Translations under genes and position numbers: made by a program
The notes under the pieces: model-generated
Told to the model about the DNA's origin: nothing
What the model saw: the letters and a program-made list of their open reading frames with translations, nothing else
The model's database searches: none
Part shown: positions 32,395 through 40,879 of the stretch, one piece after another
Layout of the letters: the number at the start of each line of letters is the position of its first letter
Numbering within the stretch: position 1 is the stretch's first letter
Source of the DNA: Corallococcus coralloides DSM 2259
GTDB taxonomy: Bacteria > Myxococcota > Myxococcia > Myxococcales > Myxococcaceae
Length of the DNA stretch: 64,000 nt
Reading direction: 5' to 3'
Assembly (NCBI RefSeq): GCF_000255295.1
Contig: NC_017030.1
Location: 1,674,001 to 1,738,000, forward strand

Positions 32395-33228
32395 ATGTCG
32401 CCATGCCGGCCGGGCAGGGTGCCCGGCCGTGGCTCCGTGGCCGCGATGCTCCCCGACTCTCCCATTCCGCATGCGGCATCCGGCCCACGGCGCGGCTGGC
32501 GGGCCACCGCCGTCCTTACGCTGCTGTGCCTGCCCTTGTCGGTGTCCACGCCGGTGTCGCCGCCGCCCCGTCTGGTCCTCTGGGCCTGGGAGCGGCCGGA
32601 GGACCTGCGCTTCCTGGAGGGCCGGGCGGTGGACGTCGCCTTCCTGCTGGCGACGCTCGACCTCACGGACGAGGACGTCCATGTGCTGCCCCGCCGGCAG
32701 CCGCTCCGGGTTCCTCCGGGCACGGCGTTGAAGGCCACCGTGCGGTTGCAGGTGCTTCCGGGGAGCTCGCTCGCGCGCTTCGGCCCGGACCGGCTGGAGT
32801 CGTTGGCTGGGAGTCTGGCGGCGCTCGTGCGCCGCCGCCCTGACGTGACGGCGCTGCAGCTGGACTTCGATGCCCGTGCATCGGAGTACGACGCCTACGT
32901 CGACCTGCTCCAGCGGCTGCGCGCGCGCCTGCCTCCGGGGATGCCGCTGTCCATCACGGGGCTCGCGTCGTGGTGTGTGACCGGCAGCTGGATTGCGCGC
33001 GCACCCGTGGATGAGGTGGTGCCGCAGCTCTTCCGCATGGGCCCGGACGCGCCGGTCTGGCGTGCCCGGTTCTCGCGCGGCCTGCCTCGCCCGTGCGCGG
33101 GCAGCGTGGGCCTGGCCCTGGACGAGTGGCAGCCCGTGCCTCCCGGCGTTTCGACCCTCTATCTCTTCAACCCCCGGCCGTGGACGCTTGATGCGTTCGC
33201 TCGCGCCGTGGCGGAGACCCGACCATGA
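32395..33228 (+). CDS. DUF3142 domain protein
   Basis: This protein of up to 277 residues has a hydrophobic N-terminal segment (AVLTLLCLPLSVSTPVSPPP) that is a signal peptide or anchor. RLVLWAWERPEDLRFL, VDVAFLLATLDL, ALQLDFDARASEYDAYVDLL and SITGLASWCVTGSWI follow, the pattern of DUF3142, a TIM-barrel-like family of unknown activity. The start is uncertain: ATG 32395, GTG 32437 and ATG 32446 are all in frame and none has a clear ribosome site. The stop overlaps the start of the next gene (ATGA), so the two are one operon and presumably act together outside the cytoplasm. Confidence 0.8.
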   Translation: MSPCRPGRVPGRGSVAAMLPDSPIPHAASGPRRGWRATAVLTLLCLPLSVSTPVSPPPRLVLWAWERPEDLRFLEGRAVDVAFLLATLDLTDEDVHVLPRRQPLRVPPGTALKATVRLQVLPGSSLARFGPDRLESLAGSLAALVRRRPDVTALQLDFDARASEYDAYVDLLQRLRARLPPGMPLSITGLASWCVTGSWIARAPVDEVVPQLFRMGPDAPVWRARFSRGLPRPCAGSVGLALDEWQPVPPGVSTLYLFNPRPWTLDAFARAVAETRP

Positions 33229-35471
33229 AGAACGCAAGAACAGTCCTGGGGCTCGTGGGCCTCGCGGTCCTGCTGCCTCCTGTCATCGCCGATGCCTGTG
33301 GACCCGACTTCGGGCCCGAGCCCCGCTTCTACGTCGTCGACAATCCCGACCAGCCCTTCAGCCACTACGCGGCCGGGCGCCTGGGCATCCTCCGCCGGAC
33401 CTTCGATGCGCCGTACCTCGCCTTCGCCTTTCGCTCGATGATGGGCATCCCCACCACGGCGGATGAGCAGAAGCACCTGGTGGCGGGGTGGACGGACGCG
33501 GAGTCCCGCTACGGGCCCGACCCGAGCTGGGCCCGCGATCAATGGACCGCCGTCCGGCAGGAGGTCGCAGCCTTCAAGGACCTGCCGCAGGTGGACGTCA
33601 ACCAGATGGTGTACGCCTCCAACGACGCCTACATCCACGGCGATGCCTTCCTGCATGCCGCGGCCACGGCTCGTGCGCTCGCGAAGGAATGGAAGCAGCG
33701 TCCGGTCCTGCTGAAGGAGTGGGGCGGCAACCAGGACGCCGTCTTCAGCAAGGGCTGCACCCTGGCGGACCCGGCGCCGGGCATCGAGGAGTCGCTGACG
33801 CCTCGGGAGAAGGCGCGCAGGCAGGCCGAGCGCGACTACCAGGCCGCGGCCATGCACCTGTACTGCGGGAAGTTCACCGAGGCGGCGGAGGCCTTCCAGA
33901 AGATCGCCAGCACCGCGGACTCTCCCTACCGGACGCTCGCCGCGTACCTCGTGGCGCGCGTCCGCGTGCGCGAGGCGCTGTTCTCCCAGCCGGACGACTA
34001 CTACGAGGCGCGCAAGCTGGACGAGGACTCGCTCGCGCGCTTCACCCGGGCGGAGGAGGCGATCCAGAAGGTGCTCGCGGATCCGAAGCTGCGCGAGGTG
34101 CACGGGCCCGCGCGGCGGCTGCTGTCCCTTGTGCGTTTGCGCCTGTCGCGGGACACCTGGCGGTGCGAGCTGTTCTCGCGGGTGCTGGAGAAGGGGACGG
34201 GCTCCGGGCTGGAGTCGGAGCTGGCCGGCCTCTCACTGGGGTTCGACGCGGAGGGCAACGCCGTCACCTGCCCGGGGCTGAAGCCTCGCGCGGCGGAGCT
34301 CGCCGAGTGGCTCCGGCTCATGACGGCCCCCGCCCCCGAGGAGCCCGGTGCCCCGGAGGCGCCATGGCCCGCGAAGACCTATGCAACCGCCGTGGCCCGC
34401 TGGAAGAAGAGCGCGCACCAGCCCTGGCTCGTGCTCGCGCTGCTGTCAGCCCGCGCGGACGCGCCGGAGGTGCCCCAGTTGCTCACGGACGCGGCAGCGG
34501 TGCCGGTGGAGTCCCCTGCGGGCATGACGCTCGCGTGGCGCTCCGTGCAGTTGCTGCGGGAGCGAGGGCAGTTGGCGGAGGCCCGGGCGCGGCTGGACGC
34601 CATTCCCCTGGAGTTGGTGCGCGACCAGCCCTCCACGGACAACGCCCTGCGCGAGGAGCGCATGCATCTGGCGCACAGCTGGGACGAAGCCCTGCGCAAC
34701 GCGGCCCAGTTCCTGGTGGAGGAGTTCGTCCTGGCCCCCCAGCAGGACGGCAGTGCACCGATGGGACTCAGCCCCGCGCGGGCCACCTTCCTGGAGTCCC
34801 ATGTCCCCACGCGCCGGCTGCGCGAGTGGGCCGCGCTTCCCACGCTGACCCCCGAGCTGCGCCGGCAGCTGTCGTGGGCCGTGTTCGCCCGCGCCGCGGT
34901 GGTGGGGGATGACGCCATGCTCACGGCCCAGGCGACCACGCTCGCGGAGACGGAGCCCAAGGCGCGCGCGGAGCTGCTGGCCATCGTGGGGCGGCCCACG
35001 GCGGAGGAGCGCCAGTTCGACGCGCGGCTGCTGATCATGGGGCTGCCAGTCGTCTCCGCGAGGTTGGAGCCGGCCAGGGACCGTCTGGCCAACGTCTCCC
35101 CGAAGCTGGACCTCACCGAGGACCTGAGCTGGTACCGCAACGGCTGGTGCGTGCCGGGGCCGAAGAACCTGGAGGATCCGCTGAAGACGCCGCTCCCGTT
35201 CGCGAGCCCGGAGGAGCGGGCGGACGCCGCCGCGGAGTGGAAGGCCCTCAACGAGGCGGGCTCCTCCGTGGCCTTCTTCTCCCGCGTGGCGCTGGACTGG
35301 GCGAAGGCGCATCCGCAGGACCCACGCTCACCCATCGCGCTGTTCCGCGCGGTCCGCTCCAGCAGGCGCGGCTGCGGCCAGAACACCCCGGAGGCGAAGA
35401 AGGCCTTCGCGTACCTCCACAAGCACTACGGCAAGACGGAGTGGGCGCGCAAAACGCCCTACGTGTACTGA
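33225..35471 (+). CDS. Large secreted protein of unknown function, partner of the DUF3142 protein
   Basis: This 748-residue protein has a signal peptide (TVLGLVGLAVLLPPVIADA) followed at once by CGPDFGPEPRFYVVDN. The remainder is rich in helical pairs of the type found in TPR/Sel1-like solenoids (AAMHLYCGKFTEAAEAFQKI; TLAAYLVARVRVREALF; AEARARLDAIPLELV). I cannot name a domain. Translational coupling to the DUF3142 gene implies a joint function; such pairs seem to recur in proteobacteria, but I cannot verify that here. It converges on the DNase I-fold gene with nine bases between stops. Confidence 0.75.
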   Translation: MKNARTVLGLVGLAVLLPPVIADACGPDFGPEPRFYVVDNPDQPFSHYAAGRLGILRRTFDAPYLAFAFRSMMGIPTTADEQKHLVAGWTDAESRYGPDPSWARDQWTAVRQEVAAFKDLPQVDVNQMVYASNDAYIHGDAFLHAAATARALAKEWKQRPVLLKEWGGNQDAVFSKGCTLADPAPGIEESLTPREKARRQAERDYQAAAMHLYCGKFTEAAEAFQKIASTADSPYRTLAAYLVARVRVREALFSQPDDYYEARKLDEDSLARFTRAEEAIQKVLADPKLREVHGPARRLLSLVRLRLSRDTWRCELFSRVLEKGTGSGLESELAGLSLGFDAEGNAVTCPGLKPRAAELAEWLRLMTAPAPEEPGAPEAPWPAKTYATAVARWKKSAHQPWLVLALLSARADAPEVPQLLTDAAAVPVESPAGMTLAWRSVQLLRERGQLAEARARLDAIPLELVRDQPSTDNALREERMHLAHSWDEALRNAAQFLVEEFVLAPQQDGSAPMGLSPARATFLESHVPTRRLREWAALPTLTPELRRQLSWAVFARAAVVGDDAMLTAQATTLAETEPKARAELLAIVGRPTAEERQFDARLLIMGLPVVSARLEPARDRLANVSPKLDLTEDLSWYRNGWCVPGPKNLEDPLKTPLPFASPEERADAAAEWKALNEAGSSVAFFSRVALDWAKAHPQDPRSPIALFRAVRSSRRGCGQNTPEAKKAFAYLHKHYGKTEWARKTPYVY

Positions 35472-35480
35472 CGCGGGGCC

Positions 35481-36728
35481 CTACTGCTTGGGCTTCACGA
35501 TGCGGAAGATCTTCCGCCGGATGATCTTGTCGCGCGCCTCGTCGCTCAGGCGCGTGGACTTCACCTGCAGGTAGATGGAGGGATGGTCCGAGTAGTACTT
35601 GCCCTCGGACTTCAGGTGCCGGGAGCCGCTGGCGCCCATCAGGCCGTACATGCCGGGGCCGGACAGCTCCAGGTGCTCCGTATCCGCCTGGTAGTAGCCC
35701 ATGTAGTGGGCGTTGCCCGCCGAGTTCGAATACTGCTGCTGGAAGAGCGGGATGGCTTCGCTGCTCTTGTGGGCCAGCATGTACGTGGGCTGCGTCTCCG
35801 GACGGCCGTCGAAGAAGACGCCCCGGCTTCCCTGGGCTGTCTCCTGGAGGTCCATGTTGAAGTCCCCCACCATCACCTGGATGCCCTCGGACTTGCAGAA
35901 GGCCTGCAAGGCATTGCGCTCCACCTGCCGCTCGTGCGGATTGGAGCCCGTCAGCGACGCGCGCAGGTGCACCCCGGCCACCGTCACCGAATAGCCATAC
36001 CGGTTCCCGAGCGTCACCTTGAGGATGTACTCGTCCTTGGACTTCAGCTTCGTCTGGATGGACGCCGTCTTGCGCGTGAGCGTGGTCGCCTCCAGGTAGA
36101 AGCCGTCCTCCTTCGTGTTGTCCAGCTGCCCGTCGATGTCCTCGCGCAGGTAGAGGGCGATCTCGTTGACGTGCTTGATGCCCTTGACCGTCGCGTCGTC
36201 AATCAGGTGCTTGCGCACGTAGGACATGCCCAGGCCGGAGACGTCGATGCGGTCCGGGAAGGGCGAGCCCGTCGGGTTCTCCGACAGGAAGATGAAGACG
36301 GGGTAGTGCTTGTAGCCGCGCAGGTTCCGCTCGATGCGGCTCTTGCGCCGGTCGCTCCACTGGGACGTGTCCGCCGCCTGGGGGCCGTTGCTCTCCAACC
36401 AGGACTGGAGGTTGTCGTCATAGTCGGCGTCGCGGACGTGCATGTTGCGGATGAGGTCGCACTCCTGCTGCACGATGTCCGCGAGCTTCGCGGCGATGTC
36501 CGGCCCCTGCAGGAACGCGCTGGCGCCCATGCTGGGGACGAGCGGGTTCGCGAGGTTCGCCCCGTCCACCCGCGCCCCCGTGTCATCCCACGTCGCGCTC
36601 AGCCCCTTCACGCCCTTGGTCGTGTTGGCCTTGTAGAACTTCTTCGCCGCGTCGAAGGGGATGAACAGGATGGAGATGCGGGGAAGGGTCGCGGTGTCGA
36701 TGCCCTCGTCGAATTCGCGCTTCGGCAT
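35481..36728 (-). CDS. Endonuclease/exonuclease/phosphatase (DNase I-fold) domain protein
   Basis: This 415-residue protein has the C-terminal signature of the EEP superfamily: VAGVHLRAS with His254, QVMVGDFNMDL with the metal-binding Asp-x-Asn at 289-291, and YYSDHPSIYL with Ser-Asp-His at 380-382. NEIALYLRED near 190 fits the metal-binding strand. The fold covers DNases, phosphoinositide phosphatases and sphingomyelinases, and activity cannot be told apart here. The N-terminal 150 residues are unusual for the family. There is no signal peptide. It is last in a same-strand group with a small secreted protein and a peptidylarginine deiminase. Confidence 0.78.
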   Translation of the reverse strand: MPKREFDEGIDTATLPRISILFIPFDAAKKFYKANTTKGVKGLSATWDDTGARVDGANLANPLVPSMGASAFLQGPDIAAKLADIVQQECDLIRNMHVRDADYDDNLQSWLESNGPQAADTSQWSDRRKSRIERNLRGYKHYPVFIFLSENPTGSPFPDRIDVSGLGMSYVRKHLIDDATVKGIKHVNEIALYLREDIDGQLDNTKEDGFYLEATTLTRKTASIQTKLKSKDEYILKVTLGNRYGYSVTVAGVHLRASLTGSNPHERQVERNALQAFCKSEGIQVMVGDFNMDLQETAQGSRGVFFDGRPETQPTYMLAHKSSEAIPLFQQQYSNSAGNAHYMGYYQADTEHLELSGPGMYGLMGASGSRHLKSEGKYYSDHPSIYLQVKSTRLSDEARDKIIRRKIFRIVKPKQ

Positions 36729-36752
36729 GGCGTCCCCGGGTGTGCGAGCGGG

Positions 36753-37088
36753 CTACTTCCAGGAGCAGCCCTTGATCTTCTTGCAGAACGCTTCGTTGGT
36801 GGCCTTCTCGCACGCGATGGCCACGCCGCCGCACATATTGGACCCGAACATGTAGGCACATCCAGGCTGGCTGCTGCAGTACATCTGGGAGAAGACGCCA
36901 CAGAAGTTCGCCTTGCCCGTGCAGCGGCCGGCGCCCTGGGCCGCACCGGCATCCTTCTCCGGCGTGGCGGCCGTGCCCGCGTCCTTGCCTTCGACCCCGG
37001 CATCCGCCGCGTGGGCGGGAGCGCCCAGCAGGGCCGCCGCCATCGTGAGCGCCATGAAGAGACCGACACGCCGTCCGTGCTGCGCCAT
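36753..37088 (-). CDS. Small secreted cysteine-rich protein
   Basis: This 111-residue protein has a signal peptide (LFMALTMAAALLGAPAHA), a Gly/Ala/Asp-rich spacer and a C-terminal domain with eight cysteines: GRCTGKANFCGVF, YCSSQPGCAYMFGSNMCGG, ACEKATNEAFCKKIKGCSW. The spacing suggests four disulfides and a small stable fold. I do not recognise the family. It lies 24 bases upstream of the EEP gene and 82 bases downstream of the deiminase gene on the same strand, so all three could be cotranscribed. Confidence 0.78.
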   Translation of the reverse strand: MAQHGRRVGLFMALTMAAALLGAPAHAADAGVEGKDAGTAATPEKDAGAAQGAGRCTGKANFCGVFSQMYCSSQPGCAYMFGSNMCGGVAIACEKATNEAFCKKIKGCSWK

Positions 37089-37170
37089 GTTCCTGTCCTT
37101 GAGAAGGAGACTCCGCGACGTGCAGCATGCCCGCCCGCCCGAGCGGGAGTCGAGCGGCCACGGCCTCGCG

Positions 37171-38703
37171 TCAGCCGAGGAGCTCCGCGCCCAGGTCGTC
37201 CACGTCCCATCCCAGCGCGTCCAGGTTGGGGAGGCGGTTGGTGGCGCAGTGGAGGTTGCCGCCGTACTGGCACAGATGGGACGTGTCCACGAAGGCGCAG
37301 TCGAGCTCGAGGGTGCGGAGACTGACGAAGATGAAGGCCTCCAGGATGTCCACCGTGCCCTGCGCGGGAATCTGGAGCACCCTGGGGCCGACAATCGTGT
37401 TGCCGCGTTCGCCCGGTGGCACCTTGAGCGCGTCGAGGACCTCCCTCACCGACGGGTCGGTCCGGTCCTTCGCCAGGGTGCAGGTCTTCGCTGCGTCCTC
37501 CCAGGTCATGGACTCGCCGGGACGCAGATAGAAGGGGAGCGTCGGATAGCGCTCCGCCAGGGTGCTGACTTCCCTGGCGATGTCCTTCTTCGCCAGGAGC
37601 TTCACGCACGGGCCGTGCTTCGCGATGCCCTGGAAGGCCTCGTGGAGGATGTCCACGGCGGCCACCGGGCTGACCCGGTAGGCATGCTGCCGGGGCACCA
37701 CCACCAGACCGTTCACGTTGAGCAGGTTGACCGAACACGGGTGCACGCCCGGCAGGTCGGGGAAGAGCATCAGCCGCTTCGAGGCCTTCTCCCCCAGCTT
37801 CTCGAGGATGGCGTGGGCGTTCTCCAGGCTGACCTCCTCGTGCCGACCGCGCTCCCCCGCATGCCGGTGCTGGGTGGACTTCTCCTCGCAGAACGTCCGG
37901 TACTGCCGGGTCATCTGCGGGTTGCGTGCGTTGAGGTGCGCGCCAATGGTGAATCCCCGCGAGCACCACAGCCACGTGTCTGGCACGTCCTGCGTCCCAT
38001 GGCTCGCGTTCGCCGCCTTCAGCAGGCTCTTCCCCAGCACGTTCGAGGGCACCACCATGGCCCAGTCCTTCGCGCCATGGCCTCCGACGAACGCGACCCG
38101 CTCGTCCGTGTGGGAGACATGGGTCCCGGAGACATCGATGCGGAGGACCGGCTGGAGCGCGAGCCGGGGCGCCGTCGGGTCGGACTTGCTGCCCGACTTC
38201 TCTCCTCCGATGAGGATCAGCCCCCGGGGACACTTCCGCGTCGCGGGGGTGACCATGAAGTTGCCGCCCTCCTCCTTCCCGCCGCCGAACGCCATGGGCG
38301 TCTGCATGCCCTGCAGGTCCTTGAGGACCGGGTGCTCCTCCCAGCCTTCGGCGTCTCCGACGAGGCAGAGGCGCAGGTCCTGGCCCACGGGGTCCAGGCA
38401 GGCGCCGACGATGAACGGATCCCGGATGAAGCCCTGGGAAGGGCCTCCGCAGTTCGGCACGACCTGGACGTCGCGGGTGCCGTCGTGGCGTTCGAGTGTC
38501 TCGCGAAGCTGGACGGTGAGGTAGTCGTCCGTCGCGTGCGCCATCAGGATGGCCGTGACGGAGCAGGTCTCCGGGATGGCCACCCACCGGTTCAGCATCT
38601 GGTCCAGGGCGTCATCGAAGGAGAGCGAGCCCTGCAGTCCCAGCCGGGTGAGGCGCTTGGGGATCTCCACCTGGGCGACCTTGCGGTCCACGGACTTGGG
38701 CAT
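37171..38703 (-). CDS. Peptidylarginine deiminase, eukaryotic (PAD) type
   Basis: This 510-residue protein matches the catalytic alpha/beta-propeller of animal PADs, which convert protein arginine to citrulline with calcium. Aligned by eye with human PAD4, the catalytic residues are present: Asp95 in IRDPFIV, His198 and Asp200 in SHTDERVAF, and Cys486 in GGNLHCATN. GGNFMVTP and FPDLPGVHPCSVNLLNVNGL also correspond to PAD segments. The two immunoglobulin-like N-terminal domains of animal PADs are not evident. There is no signal peptide. This differs from the agmatine deiminase-like PPAD of Porphyromonas. The target is unknown; export into prey or host cells is a possibility. Confidence 0.82.
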   Translation of the reverse strand: MPKSVDRKVAQVEIPKRLTRLGLQGSLSFDDALDQMLNRWVAIPETCSVTAILMAHATDDYLTVQLRETLERHDGTRDVQVVPNCGGPSQGFIRDPFIVGACLDPVGQDLRLCLVGDAEGWEEHPVLKDLQGMQTPMAFGGGKEEGGNFMVTPATRKCPRGLILIGGEKSGSKSDPTAPRLALQPVLRIDVSGTHVSHTDERVAFVGGHGAKDWAMVVPSNVLGKSLLKAANASHGTQDVPDTWLWCSRGFTIGAHLNARNPQMTRQYRTFCEEKSTQHRHAGERGRHEEVSLENAHAILEKLGEKASKRLMLFPDLPGVHPCSVNLLNVNGLVVVPRQHAYRVSPVAAVDILHEAFQGIAKHGPCVKLLAKKDIAREVSTLAERYPTLPFYLRPGESMTWEDAAKTCTLAKDRTDPSVREVLDALKVPPGERGNTIVGPRVLQIPAQGTVDILEAFIFVSLRTLELDCAFVDTSHLCQYGGNLHCATNRLPNLDALGWDVDDLGAELLG

Positions 38704-38761
38704 GCGGCTCCTTCGCTGCGGACAGCCTAGCCTGTCGCGGCGCGAGCCGCCGTCACCCGGC

Positions 38762-39667
38762 TCAGCGGCGGGGGAGCTGCTCGCGCGCCAGTTCGATGAA
38801 GGCCCGCAGCGGACGCGAGGCCCGCGCGCGGTGGGGGTAGTAGAGGAAGAGGCCGGGGACGCTCGGGACCCAATCCTCCAGCACGGGCCGCAGGGTGCCG
38901 GCGCGCAGCGCGGCCGCCGCCTGGATCTCCGCGATGTAGGTGAGCCCCAGTCCCTGGCGGGCCATGTCCAGGAGCAGCGAGGAGCTGTCCGACGTGAGCG
39001 ACCCCTTCACCGGCACGGTGAGCTCCTTCGTCCCCTGTTCGAACTCCCAGTGGTAGGGCAGCCCCGTCGAAGGCGCGCGGTAGCCCAGGCAGCTGTGATG
39101 GCCCAGGTCCCGGGGATGCCGGGGCGTCCCGTGCCTTTCGAAATACGCGGGCGAGCCCACGACGACGAAGCGGAAGGCCGGCGTCAGGCGCACCTGGACC
39201 ATGTCGCGCTGCACGGCCTCCGTGAGCCGGATGCCGGCGTCGTAGCCCTCCTTCACGATGTCCACGAACCCGTCCTGCACGGACACGTGCACCTGCACCT
39301 GCGGCCAGGCCGCGACGAAGCGCGGCAGCACCGGCTCCACCACGGGTGACACGGAGAACGCGGGCACCGACAGGCGCAGCGAGCCCGTCACCTCCGGGGT
39401 GACTCCGGCGGCTAGGTGTTCGAGCGCCGCCAGCGCGGATTGCAGGCCCGGGCCGGCTTCGTCCAGCAGCCGCTGTCCCGCCTCGGTGAGGGACACGCTG
39501 CGCGTGGTGCGGGCGAGCAGCGCCTGCCCCAGCTTCTCCTCCAGCTGGCGCACCGCCTGGCTCACCGCGGACGAGGACACGCCCAGCTCCTTCGCGGCCT
39601 GGCTGAAGCTGCGCCGGCGGGCGACGGTGACGAACACGGTCAGGGCGTTGAGGGGTGTCAGGGCCAT
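38762..39667 (-). CDS. LysR family transcriptional regulator
   Basis: This 301-residue LysR-type regulator has an N-terminal winged helix ([20 protein letters not shown], then [20 protein letters not shown]) and a periplasmic-binding-like effector domain ([20 protein letters not shown] onward). It is divergent from an aldo/keto reductase gene with 94 bases between starts, the usual arrangement in which a LysR protein controls its neighbour in response to a small molecule. No single operator could be assigned with confidence in the gap. Confidence 0.93.
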   Translation of the reverse strand: MALTPLNALTVFVTVARRRSFSQAAKELGVSSSAVSQAVRQLEEKLGQALLARTTRSVSLTEAGQRLLDEAGPGLQSALAALEHLAAGVTPEVTGSLRLSVPAFSVSPVVEPVLPRFVAAWPQVQVHVSVQDGFVDIVKEGYDAGIRLTEAVQRDMVQVRLTPAFRFVVVGSPAYFERHGTPRHPRDLGHHSCLGYRAPSTGLPYHWEFEQGTKELTVPVKGSLTSDSSSLLLDMARQGLGLTYIAEIQAAAALRAGTLRPVLEDWVPSVPGLFLYYPHRARASRPLRAFIELAREQLPRR

Positions 39668-39761
39668 TTCGAAGAAAGTCTAAACAGTCCGTGCAACTTC
39701 CGCGTCTTCATCCGGCGGCTTCCGGGCGGCACCTTGTGCGCATCCAACACGGGGGCATTCC

Positions 39762-40877
39762 ATGACGACGACCGCACGCATCGATTCGCTGGCGCAGTAC
39801 CACCTGCTGGGCCGCAGCGGCCTGCGGGTGAGCCCGCTGTGCCTGGGCGCCATGACCTTTGGCACTGAGTGGGGCTGGGGCAGCCCCAAGGACACCGCCC
39901 ACCGCATCCTCGCCCGCTACCTGGAGGCCGGTGGCAACTTCGTGGACACCGCGGATGGCTACACGGGCGGGTCCAGTGAAGCCATCATCGGGGACTACTT
40001 CGCTCAGGCCGGCGGCCGTGACCGCGCGGTCATCGCGACGAAGTTCACCGTCAACACCTGGCCCGGGGACCCGAACGCGGGCGGCAACGGCCGCAAGAAC
40101 ATCCGCCGCGCGCTGGAGGGCTCACTGCGGCGGCTGAAGACGGACTACGTGGACCTGTACTGGCTGCATGCGTGGGATGGCATGACGCCGGTGGAGGAAG
40201 TGATGGGCACGCTCGACGCGCTCGTGCGCGAGGGCAAGGTCCGCTACATCGGCCTGTCGGACGTGCCGGCCTGGTACTTCGCTCGTGCTCAGTCGCTGGC
40301 GGAGCAGGAGGGCTGGGAGCGTGTCGCCGCGTTGCAGCTGGAGTACTCGCTGGTGGAGCGCAACATCGAGCGCGAGCACATCCCCGCGGCGCTGGCGCTG
40401 GGCGCGTCCATCACGCCCTGGAGCCCGCTGGCGTCGGGGCTCCTGTCCGGCAAGTACACCCGCGAGGGCACGCAGGCGAAGGGCGAGGGACGGCTGCCGT
40501 CCATCCAGGGCGGAGGCAACCCGGGCTTCGAGAAGCTCTTCACCGAGCGCAACTGGGCCATCGTGGATGCGCTGCGCGAGGTGGCGACGGAGCTGGACCG
40601 GTCGCCCGCGCAGGTGGCGCTCGCGTGGGTGACGCGCCGGCCCGGCGTGGCGTCCACCATTATCGGCGCGACGCGGATGGAGCAGCTGGAGGCGAACCTG
40701 CATGCGCTCGACGTGCGGATTCCCGACGCGCTCGCCGCGAAGCTGGAGGCCGTGAGCCGCCCGGAGCGTGTCCACCCGTACCACTTCTTCGAGGAGGACT
40801 TCTTCACCGGCGGCATGTTCACGGGCGGCACGACGGTCCGCGCGGAACCCACGTGGTTCCGGCCGGCGCCCCGATAG
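39762..40877 (+). CDS. Aldo/keto reductase
   Basis: This 371-residue NADPH-dependent reductase of the (beta/alpha)8 AKR superfamily has GLRVSPLCLGAMTFG, then FVDTADGYTGGSSE with the catalytic Asp and Tyr, IATKF with the Lys, LYWLHAWD with the His, and TPWSPLASGLLSGKY, the AKR group of YghZ/Gcy-like proteins. It is soluble and cytosolic. The physiological carbonyl substrate is unknown. It is divergent from and probably regulated by the LysR gene. It converges on a lipoprotein gene with two bases between stops. Confidence 0.93.
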   Translation: MTTTARIDSLAQYHLLGRSGLRVSPLCLGAMTFGTEWGWGSPKDTAHRILARYLEAGGNFVDTADGYTGGSSEAIIGDYFAQAGGRDRAVIATKFTVNTWPGDPNAGGNGRKNIRRALEGSLRRLKTDYVDLYWLHAWDGMTPVEEVMGTLDALVREGKVRYIGLSDVPAWYFARAQSLAEQEGWERVAALQLEYSLVERNIEREHIPAALALGASITPWSPLASGLLSGKYTREGTQAKGEGRLPSIQGGGNPGFEKLFTERNWAIVDALREVATELDRSPAQVALAWVTRRPGVASTIIGATRMEQLEANLHALDVRIPDALAAKLEAVSRPERVHPYHFFEEDFFTGGMFTGGTTVRAEPTWFRPAPR

Positions 40878-40879
40878 CG

